A stretch of DNA of 36,751 bases from Gammaproteobacteria bacterium (GTDB lineage: Bacteria > Pseudomonadota > Gammaproteobacteria > Pseudomonadales > Azotimanducaceae): positions 143,197-179,947 of the forward strand of contig PBRQ01000013.1 of NCBI GenBank assembly GCA_002725995.1, given 5' to 3'. The notes under the pieces are model-generated. The model was given only the letters and a program-made list of their open reading frames with translations, made no database searches and was not told the origin of the DNA. Within the stretch, counting starts at the first letter, position 1. Each line of letters opens with the position of its first letter. The position numbers and the translations under genes were made by a program. Positions 1 through 5,697 of the stretch are shown here, one piece after another.

Positions 1-369
1 ATAAGCCATATGATTTTGGAACCCAATGCAATAACCGCGCACGGCCGCAATAACTGGCTTCTTGCATCTCCTGATTGCAGGGTCCACCTGCGCCATGTCT
101 GCATTAATGCCAGCCGCCAGGTCTCCTCCAACTCCAAAGTGCGGACCATTATGAGTAATAACAATAGCTCCAATCCCGGGATCCTGGTCGGCCATCCCGA
201 TTCCGTGCAGGAGACCGCTAAACGCCTCGCCATTAAGAGCATTCATCTTCTCGGGGCGATTGATGGTAAGTTTCGCAACCCCCCCACCCCTTTTTCGCTC
301 ACGCGTTTCGAAAATAATGGTCTTATTTTCAAATCCTTCCACCTCTTTCCAATCTGTCCACTCAGACAT
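1..369 (-). CDS. Crotonase-family enzyme, N-terminal part (cut by window edge)
   Basis: Only the first 123 residues are in the window; the gene continues past base 1. The fold signature is clear. A NRPEKMNAL segment (residues 37-45) is followed by the first oxyanion-hole segment HFGVGGDL (77-84) and KPVIAAVRGYCIG (104-116). In enoyl-CoA hydratases the next segment reads GGGCELA, with a catalytic Glu; here it reads GFQNHMA, with Asn in that place. That resembles the MenB/BadI subgroup (dihydroxynaphthoyl-CoA synthase, ketocyclohexane-carboxyl-CoA hydrolase) more than true hydratases, an inference from memory of those families. The ATG overlaps the stop of the upstream DsrE-like gene (TAATG), so the two are translationally coupled. 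Substrate is unknown. Crotonase family membership is secure; the specific reaction is not. Confidence 0.88.
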   Translation of the reverse strand, partial: MSEWTDWKEVEGFENKTIIFETRERKRGGGVAKLTINRPEKMNALNGEAFSGLLHGIGMADQDPGIGAIVITHNGPHFGVGGDLAAGINADMAQVDPAIRRCKKPVIAAVRGYCIGFQNHMAY

Positions 370-800
370 TAGTAACCCCCTATGACTGTATCTGCCGCTT
401 TCAGCAGGTCTACCAGTTGCTCTTCCGATAGTCGTTCAAGATAATCCAGGCCTTTATCAATCCCCAAGAGCCCGCACCAGATCGGGCAGGCTATCAATTG
501 CATACCCTGATGTTCCTTCATCGAGGCAACGAATCCCCTTATATCAGACCAGCGGCTATCCAGTTCCCGGTGCGCCAGCGGCAGACCACTTTCCTCCGCC
601 GTCGCAACAATAGCCGCCTGAGCCACCCTCGTCTTGAAATTTCTAGACCATTCAAAGGTCCCCTTATCAAGGGCACTGAGTGCCTCGCCGGTAAATACGA
701 TGGCAATCGCTTCGTCCCTATTTGAAAACGCTCGTGCAAGGGCAAAACTGCCAAGCACTGAATCTTCAAGTGCCTCGCGGCAAATTATGACATGACTCAT
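369..800 (-). CDS. DsrE/DsrF-like small protein
   Basis: A 143-residue soluble protein resembling the DsrE/TusD-like fold family. It has a hydrophobic N-terminal strand (MSHVIICRE), a long helix with FALARAFSNRDEAIAIVFTGEAL, and a late Cys-containing strand (MQLIACPIWCGLL, near residues 99-111). In sulfur oxidisers these proteins carry sulfur on Cys, but many homologues have no known role; whether either Cys here is reactive is not known. The ATG at 800 is preceded by GAGAGGA at good distance. Its stop overlaps the start of the crotonase, making a two-gene or longer operon. It is divergent from the acyl-CoA ligase at 1122, sharing a 321-bp regulatory gap. The pairing suggests a role beside CoA-thioester chemistry, which is inference. 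The family call is moderately sure. Confidence 0.7.
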   Translation of the reverse strand: MSHVIICREALEDSVLGSFALARAFSNRDEAIAIVFTGEALSALDKGTFEWSRNFKTRVAQAAIVATAEESGLPLAHRELDSRWSDIRGFVASMKEHQGMQLIACPIWCGLLGIDKGLDYLERLSEEQLVDLLKAADTVIGGY

Positions 801-957
801 TCTGATCCTCTCTGGCTACGGGGTGGATTCACTCTAAATTCGCTGGATCACGCCATAAACATGCGGTCTTTTACGGATAGATCACTAATAGTAGTGCCTT
901 TATCAGCAAGCACTCAGCAGACTCATTTTATTGTTTTGCCGACGCCACCTAAAAACG

Positions 958-971
958 CTGATCTATATCAA
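958..971. promoter_or_regulatory. FNR/ANR-like site 1
   Basis: CTGAT-CTAT-ATCAA differs at one position from the FNR-family consensus TTGAT-N4-ATCAA. It lies 151 bases before the ligase ATG and 158 bases from the DsrE-like ATG. Together with the second dyad it suggests oxygen- or nitrogen-oxide-responsive control by an FNR/ANR/DNR-type regulator. Binding is inferred from sequence only. Confidence 0.45.
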
Positions 972-1013
972 AGAAGTGCCGATCTCTTATCCTGGCTGCT
1001 AATTAGCCGGAAA

Positions 1014-1027
1014 TTGATCCCCGTCAA
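1014..1027. promoter_or_regulatory. FNR/ANR-like site 2
   Basis: TTGAT-CCCC-GTCAA differs from the FNR-family consensus TTGAT-N4-ATCAA by one base in the right half-site. It is 56 bases from the first dyad, centre to centre, and about 95 bases before the ligase start codon. Which of the two divergent units it controls cannot be told from sequence. Confidence 0.5.
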
Positions 1028-1121
1028 GGTGGTCATTTCATCAATGCCCTGATGATAGACGACACGGCCCAGGGTAAGCGACAATAACAGCCCGGGTAGA
1101 GTTGCACCAAAGGAGTATCAC

Positions 1122-2678
1122 ATGACCGATGGACCCACGACGCTGGCGGCCCTTATTGAAACGCAGGCAATCAGCCTTAAGGACAAACCATTCCTGCTGT
1201 TTGAGGACAGGACTATTTCATTTACCGACCTCAATCGGAAGGTAAACCGTGCTGCCAATGGTCTTGCTGCCCTTGGTGTCGGTCCTGGTGTTGGCGTATC
1301 CATCATGATGGCAAATTCTCCGGAATGGCTCTACGTGCACTTCGGCATTCAGAAACTCAATGCCTATACTGTTCCTGTTAACACAGGCCTCAAGGGTGAA
1401 GGCCTCAGGCATATCATTGATCATTCTGACTCCTCCCTGCTGGTTGCTGACGACACGTTCGTCGAAGAAGTCATACAAATTGAGGACAGCCTCGGCAAAC
1501 TAAAACATATCGTTACCAATAAAGTGGATACGGGTGATGTACCAGATAGCTGGATACCGTTAAGTGACTTGATGCAGGCCTCAGACGAGAATCCAGGGGT
1601 AGAAATCAGAAATGGCGAACTATCAGCCCTGATGTATACGTCCGGGACCACGGGCGCGCCAAAAGGTGTTGTAAACCGCTACATAGGAAGCGCTAATGCC
1701 TTCGGTGCATTCTTCCAAAACAACCCTGAAGAAGAAGAAGAAGAGATCATGTACACCTGCCTGCCCCTCTTCCATGCAAATGCCCTCGGGCTCTCAACGC
1801 TGCGCGCGCTTTCCAGCGGAACGACCCTGGCGTTATCAAAGCGCTTTTCAGCCAGCCGCTTCTGGGATGAAATACGCAGGTACAGGGTTACTACTTTCAA
1901 TGCCCTGGGGGCCATGATTCCCATCCTGCTCAAGCAACCTAAACAAGATAACGATGCGGACAATCCGGTTAAAACCGTTTTGAGTGCAGCGTGCCCGGCG
2001 TCGGTTTGGGAAGAGTTTGAGAAACGGTATGGGGTTTTTATCGTTGAGGGCTATGCCGCTGTCGACGGCGGCGGCTTTGCTGTGATGAATTTTGGTGATG
2101 CACCCAAGGGCTCAATCGGCAAGCCCGGCAACCCCTACAGGCTGGTTGATGATGATGACGTAGATGTCCCGGTCGGTACCAGCGGCGAGTTGATCTTTGA
2201 AGTTGACGATGCCAAGGCACGCGAGGTTGAGTACTACAAGAACGAGGGTGCGGGCAAAGCAAGGATTGTCGGTGGCTGGTTTCATACTGGGGACATGCTG
2301 CATGCAGATGAAGATGGCAATCTCTATTTTGATGACCGCAAAACAGATTCTCTGCGCAGACGCGGTGAAAATATTTCTGCCTGGGAAGTTGAGCGAGAAA
2401 TTAACAATATTCCAGTGGTACTTGAATCTGCGGTCTATGGCGTTCCCTCGGATTTGGGTGAAGATGACGTGATGGTTGCGGTGCAACTGCAGCCTGGTAC
2501 AACTTTAAGCGCCGAGGAACTCATTGCCCACTGCGAGAAGAACCTGGCCAAATTCATGGTACCCCGATATGTGGAGTTCAGGGATGCACTGCCCAAAACC
2601 GGGACTCACCGGACACAGAAAAGTGTGCTCAAAAAAGATGGGGTTGGGCCCGATACATGGGATCGAGAAGCGAGTTAG
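1122..2678 (+). CDS. AMP-dependent acyl-CoA ligase (CaiC-like)
   Basis: A 518-residue member of the ANL superfamily that activates a carboxylic acid to its CoA thioester via an acyl-adenylate. Visible motifs are the phosphate-binding loop MYTSGTTGAPKGVV (about residues 171-184), GGWFHTGD (about 384-391) and the DDRKTDSLRRRGENIS hinge. Length and the RRGENIS/WEVE pattern fit the crotonobetaine/carnitine-CoA ligase group. The C-terminal motif, usually xxGK with the catalytic Lys, reads PKTGTHRTQK, so Arg sits where Lys is expected; related ligases also vary here. The start is supported by AAAGGAG seven bases ahead. Neighbouring crotonases suggest a branched, alicyclic or quaternary-amine acid as substrate, which is inference. 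The stop codon lies inside the 5' arm of a hairpin in the downstream repeat. Confidence 0.9.
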   Translation: MTDGPTTLAALIETQAISLKDKPFLLFEDRTISFTDLNRKVNRAANGLAALGVGPGVGVSIMMANSPEWLYVHFGIQKLNAYTVPVNTGLKGEGLRHIIDHSDSSLLVADDTFVEEVIQIEDSLGKLKHIVTNKVDTGDVPDSWIPLSDLMQASDENPGVEIRNGELSALMYTSGTTGAPKGVVNRYIGSANAFGAFFQNNPEEEEEEIMYTCLPLFHANALGLSTLRALSSGTTLALSKRFSASRFWDEIRRYRVTTFNALGAMIPILLKQPKQDNDADNPVKTVLSAACPASVWEEFEKRYGVFIVEGYAAVDGGGFAVMNFGDAPKGSIGKPGNPYRLVDDDDVDVPVGTSGELIFEVDDAKAREVEYYKNEGAGKARIVGGWFHTGDMLHADEDGNLYFDDRKTDSLRRRGENISAWEVEREINNIPVVLESAVYGVPSDLGEDDVMVAVQLQPGTTLSAEELIAHCEKNLAKFMVPRYVEFRDALPKTGTHRTQKSVLKKDGVGPDTWDREAS

Positions 2679-2770
2679 CCTGATCTGACGTGGCTAGCAA
2701 CAAGGATGGATGCGGGATGAGGCCATGGATGGCCGGTGCCACAGAAGATTAGGCACCTAACTATTCAATC
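2674..2770 (+). repeat. Dispersed hairpin-bearing repeat, copy A
   Basis: This stretch matches 23054-23141. The first 25 bases are the same at 23 positions and form a hairpin (GTTAGCC at 2674-2680 pairing with GGCTAGC at 2692-2698, one G-U). The tails share TGCCAC-GAA-ATTAG-like and ACTATTCAA segments. Copy A also has GGCC-ATGGAT-GGCC and a GGTGCC/GGCACC hairpin that copy B lacks. It starts at the stop codon of the ligase gene: the TAG is within the first arm. Function is unknown; it could be a REP/MITE-like element or a 3'-end RNA structure. Confidence 0.6.
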
Positions 2771-2880
2771 CTAGCTACTGATTTTCATCAAACTGGTGTT
2801 GGATCAAAGAATAGCTTTTGTAAGGTTTAGGGCTCAAGCTGATTAAACAACAACTAGATGCACTTCAGTCCGGCGGGCAA

Positions 2881-3291
2881 CTAAGACCTGTCGTAAACAT
2901 CATTCTCAAATTCATGGTCTGCTTCCCGCAGGCAGGCCATTGCACCTTCAACGTCGTCTGCCTTGATAAAGAAGTAATCGGTCTTGTAGCCACTCATCAC
3001 CAGAACGCTGATTGAAGCACGGGCAAGGTTGCCGGTTATATCTGCAGCAATGCCGATTTCACTGAACAGCAGTTCACCCTTGATTTTGATACACCGCCAA
3101 TCGCTCTCCACTTCCTCAAAATCGGCAATCTCGCCTGTTGCTTCAGCGGGCATCCCGTCTCCAACTAAAAGGAAATAGTCTCCGGGGATATCGCAGACAA
3201 AGTGACTCACCTCTGACACCTGACGCGTCAGTGCCTGCCGGCTGCCGAAGGAATAGTAATCAAATACTTCGGGTAGGAGTTCAAGCTTCAA
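2881..3291 (-). CDS. ACT-domain protein (CASTOR/ACT_7-like)
   Basis: A 136-residue protein of the small standalone ACT family. The layout is an N-terminal MKLELLPEVFDYYSFGS strand, a middle EVESDWRCIKIKGELLFSEIGIAADIT segment, and a second ACT-like strand pair SISVLVMSGYKTDYFFIKADDVEGA near the C-terminus. Such proteins are predicted to bind amino acids; no enzyme domain is attached. I chose the TTG at 3291 because it follows AAAGGA at 9 bases and gives the family's usual N-terminus; an upstream TTG at 3330 would add 13 residues. It is divergent from the crotonase at 3366, and no ligand can be deduced. The family call is fairly firm, the role open. Confidence 0.75.
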   Translation of the reverse strand: MKLELLPEVFDYYSFGSRQALTRQVSEVSHFVCDIPGDYFLLVGDGMPAEATGEIADFEEVESDWRCIKIKGELLFSEIGIAADITGNLARASISVLVMSGYKTDYFFIKADDVEGAMACLREADHEFENDVYDRS

Positions 3292-3365
3292 TGGTGGTAT
3301 TCCTTTTGACAGGTTAAACAAAATTGCCAATGATGTCTGATACCGATCTTTTCTTTGGAGGCACC

Positions 3366-4223
3366 ATGGACACGGGCAAGTTTACAGGATTTGAAGTATC
3401 GCTGGATAAACCAGGCATCGCCTGGATTGAGTTCAATGAGCCGGAAAAGCTCAATGGTATGAATACCGCCAAGAAAAGGGATCTGATCGAAACTCTGATC
3501 CAGGCACAAATGGATAATGCCGTCCGTGTCATCGTTTTCATCGGCCAGGGACGTGCTTTTTGTGCTGGTGATGATCTTAAAGCCTACACACTAGGTGATG
3601 AAGAAAATACGGGATTGATGCCTGCCATTCCCCCGGGGCACGACTCCCCAATAGGAACCTACAACGGACTGCGACACATCTCGCAGGCATTAAATATGAC
3701 AATCCGGCGTCTCGACAAGTTAACCATTGCTGCCGTCAATGGCATAGCCATTCAAACGGGGCTGTCCCTGGCCCTCGCCTGCGATTTTAAACTTGCCGCA
3801 AAGGATGCTCGGCTCGGTAGCGCCACCCTGCGTTTTGGTTTGCTGCCAGATGAAGGCGGTCAGTACCTGCTGCTTCAGCACATGGGCCTGACCAAGACCT
3901 TGGATTTTGTCATGCGCAAGCGGATCGTATCGGCTGATGAAGCTCAGTCGCTCGGGCTGGTTAACAGGGTCGTTGACGCCGAGGACCTGCCCAGGGAAAC
4001 GCAGGAACTGGCGCTGGAACTGGCAACCGGGCCTCAGGTATCCATGCGACTATTAAAGCGTTCTGTCTACCAGGCTGCAGAACTCAGCTTTGAGCAAGCA
4101 TGTGATGAGATCGCTGCAAAAACCGCTGTCTCTGACCACCATCCAGATGCCCAGGCGGGCATATCAGCATTTATTGAGAAAAGAACGCCGAGATTCAACG
4201 AATGGCTGCAGGAACACGAATAA
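3366..4223 (+). CDS. Crotonase-family enoyl-CoA hydratase/isomerase
   Basis: A 285-residue crotonase. The oxyanion-hole segments are AFCAGDDL (64-71) and NGIAIQTG (125-132). The two Glu residues of classical enoyl-CoA hydratases are both absent: Ser134 replaces the one in GGGCELA, and Thr154 replaces the one in the QPEI position. Instead an Asp lies in LPDEGG (160-165), which aligns with the LVPDAGG motif of enoyl-CoA isomerases such as PaaG. An isomerase or other reaction is therefore more likely than hydration; this is inferred from alignment by eye. The start at 3366 has GGAGG four bases ahead; an upstream TTG at 3324 is possible. The stop is four bases from the GTG of the methyltransferase, so they are co-transcribed, with the selenoprotein gene probably third. 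Confidence 0.9.
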   Translation: MDTGKFTGFEVSLDKPGIAWIEFNEPEKLNGMNTAKKRDLIETLIQAQMDNAVRVIVFIGQGRAFCAGDDLKAYTLGDEENTGLMPAIPPGHDSPIGTYNGLRHISQALNMTIRRLDKLTIAAVNGIAIQTGLSLALACDFKLAAKDARLGSATLRFGLLPDEGGQYLLLQHMGLTKTLDFVMRKRIVSADEAQSLGLVNRVVDAEDLPRETQELALELATGPQVSMRLLKRSVYQAAELSFEQACDEIAAKTAVSDHHPDAQAGISAFIEKRTPRFNEWLQEHE

Positions 4224-4227
4224 CCAG

Positions 4228-4851
4228 GTGAGCAGAATAGGCCTTCCGCCGCACTATTTTTCCCGCGAAGACGAGAGCCCTGATGAAAATTTTTACCAGG
4301 ACCCTCGATTCACCACCCATATTGATGATGCGACGATCAGCGAAATAACAAAATACTACCGTGAAACCCTTTTACCTTCGGACAGGCTCCTGGACCTGAT
4401 GTCCTCCTGGATTTCTCATCTTCCTAACGAGGTAGGCTTCCGGCAGGTATCGGGCCTCGGTATGAACCGCAAAGAGATGGACCTGAACCCGAGGCTGAAT
4501 GATTCCATCGTCCAGAACCTCAATACCACCCCTAGTCTGCCCTACGCTGATCACAGCTACGATGTAGTGATGATTGCCGTGTCCATTCAATACCTGACAA
4601 AGCCCTACGAGGTGTTTTCGGAAATAGCCCGAGTCCTCGCGCCGGGGGGACGGTGTATTGTCGTCATGTCCCACAGAGTGTTTCCTACGAAGACGATTTA
4701 CGCATTCCTGAACCTGGCACCCGCCGAGCGATGTGAACTGGTATCAAACTATATGGAGGAAACCGGACAGATTATCGAAATAGATATCCTCGACAGATCA
4801 CCACGGCATGCGGACCCCCTCTGGCTCGTGGTTGGTAGAAAAACAAAATAG
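4228..4851 (+). CDS. Class I SAM-dependent methyltransferase-like protein
   Basis: A 207-residue protein with the class I methyltransferase core. Motif I is unusual, LLDLMSSWISHLP (54-66), lacking the common GxGxG. It is followed by GLGMNRKEMDLNPRL (76-90), ending in the acidic strand, then LPYADHSYDVVMIAVSIQYL (104-123) and the post-motif helix VLAPGGRCIVVMSHR (136-150). The same DL-SSW-SH pattern occurs in a plant/cyanobacterial methyltransferase group, from memory. The GTG at 4228 is four bases after the crotonase stop and gives a natural N-terminus; a longer reading upstream would overlap the crotonase heavily. The end is 44 bases before the SelW-like start. Substrate unknown; methyltransferase activity is likely but not certain. 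Confidence 0.8.
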   Translation: MSRIGLPPHYFSREDESPDENFYQDPRFTTHIDDATISEITKYYRETLLPSDRLLDLMSSWISHLPNEVGFRQVSGLGMNRKEMDLNPRLNDSIVQNLNTTPSLPYADHSYDVVMIAVSIQYLTKPYEVFSEIARVLAPGGRCIVVMSHRVFPTKTIYAFLNLAPAERCELVSNYMEETGQIIEIDILDRSPRHADPLWLVVGRKTK

Positions 4852-4895
4852 CGCTAAACTTAACCATGCAAATTAGATCCAGGCAAGAATACTCC

Positions 4896-5117
4896 ATGAA
4901 GATAGAAATAAAATACTGCGCCCAATGAAATTACGAACCAGAAGCGGCCAGTTTGGCTGCCGAGCTTAGTAAGAGCCTAGATGTTGACGCGAAACTGTGT
5001 GCCGACGGTAAAGGGATATTTGACGTTTTGGTAGACGGCGACCTTGTTTACTCCAAGTATGAGACCAATCGTTTTCCAAAGCCCGGGGAAGTGACAAAGC
5101 TCATAGGCAGCAATTAG
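4896..5117 (+). CDS. SelW/Rdx-family selenoprotein with in-frame TGA (Sec)
   Basis: An open frame of 74 codons is interrupted only by TGA at 4926-4928. Reading TGA as selenocysteine gives a 73-residue protein starting MKIEIKYCAQ-U-NYEPEAA. This is the CxxU motif of the thioredoxin-like Rdx/SelW family at the expected place after the first strand. The rest fits too: an AAELSKSL helix, GKGIFDVLVDGDLVYSK (two strands with the family G-x-FDV/F-V pattern) and the RFPKPGEVTKLI tail. A hairpin with a G-first loop sits 15-31 bases after the UGA (see next entry). Predicted role is thiol/selenol redox; partners unknown. It lies 44 bases after the methyltransferase, probably in its operon. Its TAG overlaps the convergent DUF123 stop. 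No SelA, SelB, SelD or tRNA-Sec is in the window. A decayed Cys-type gene is the main alternative but fits worse. Confidence 0.85.
4944..4960 (+). promoter_or_regulatory. Putative bacterial SECIS hairpin
   Basis: GCGGCCA (4944-4950) and TGGCTGC (4954-4960) form a 7-bp stem (one G-U pair) with a three-base GTT loop. The loop G is 23 bases after the TGA, and a G in the first loop positions at roughly this distance is the known loose rule for bacterial SECIS elements bound by SelB. The hairpin lies wholly in coding sequence, as is usual in bacteria. Confidence 0.7.
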
Positions 5118-5599
5118 CACCGAAACCTGACAAGGCGATGGTCAGCAACGTATCTCTTAATAGATATCTGCCTTTCAAAATAGACAAGATGAGAGTTACA
5201 GCTGCAGTCAGAAGAGCCAAAGCCAAACTGCAGTATACGACCACCCGCCTCAACCAATTCGTTGGCAAACAGACATTCCTTTCTTGAAGATTCCTCGTAA
5301 TAGGCAAAAACCTGGGTGGTTACCGCGCGAAGGTAGTCGATATGCCAGTGCAGCTTTTTGTCCCGCCGCAGGTGCCGCCCTATTCTTGCATTGAGACCTC
5401 CCGGACCAAAGGCACTGCCAAGGTAAGCATAGTAGCCGGGCAAAACCTCCATCACCCCAAGTCTACCGACGGTTATTTGAGCCGGGCCTGGAGCGTGGAG
5501 CTGAAGCAGGTATGTTCCGTTTGCCATCAAAGGGGTCGCGTGATTGCTGGCCTGGAATGATACGTTGTCCAGAGCGGACAAAATACGTACATTAGTCAT
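5114..5599 (-). CDS. DUF123 GIY-YIG nuclease-like protein
   Basis: A 161-residue protein of the standalone DUF123 family, a GIY-YIG-like fold also found fused to archaeal endonuclease III. Diagnostic segments are GTYLLQLHAPG (28-38), the PGYYAYLGSAFGPGGLNARI core (54-73), RHLR followed by KKLHWHIDYLR, and the late GFGSSDCSCNSHLVYF Cys pair. Nuclease activity has not been shown for most members. The ATG at 5599 has AAGGGAG eight bases ahead; a second ATG at 5527 would start nearer the usual family start but lacks a ribosome site. Its stop overlaps that of the convergent SelW-like gene, and its start is close to the divergent acyl-CoA synthetase. The family is clear, the physiological role is not. 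Confidence 0.85.
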   Translation of the reverse strand: MTNVRILSALDNVSFQASNHATPLMANGTYLLQLHAPGPAQITVGRLGVMEVLPGYYAYLGSAFGPGGLNARIGRHLRRDKKLHWHIDYLRAVTTQVFAYYEESSRKECLFANELVEAGGRILQFGFGSSDCSCNSHLVYFERQISIKRYVADHRLVRFRC

Positions 5600-5697
5600 G
5601 TTTATCGCTCCCTTCTAATTGTGGAGCGATGAGGGCGCCCGACGATGGGCTGCATGAAACATCAATTACAGGAATCCAGGTCAGGAGATATCTTAGG

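Larger units (their letters stand above)
801..1121. promoter_or_regulatory. Divergent regulatory region between DsrE-like/crotonase and acyl-CoA ligase genes
   Basis: A 321-base gap with no credible gene. It contains two FNR-like dyads (958-971 and 1014-1027), a separate perfect 5-4-5 inverted repeat CACTA-ATAG-TAGTG at 883-896, and the strong ribosome binding site AAAGGAG at 1109-1115 for the rightward ligase gene. No clear -35/-10 pair could be picked by eye for either direction. The many dyads in a divergent gap suggest regulated transcription in both directions. Confidence 0.5.

Noticed and set aside
10-372. Plus-strand open frame at the left edge
   Set aside because: The opposite strand reads as a crotonase with clear motifs and a coupled start, so this is its shadow.
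2674-2770. Repeat copy A as an integron attC site (GTTAG... and ...CCTAAC ends)
   Set aside because: The end motifs are in the wrong order for attC on either strand, and copy B lacks the CCTAAC end. No integrase or cassette array is present.
4896-5117. The TGA as a nonsense mutation in a dead gene
   Set aside because: The TGA is at the precise Sec/Cys position of the CxxC/U motif and the rest of the frame is intact with a SECIS-like hairpin, which is unlikely for random decay. It stays as the main alternative.
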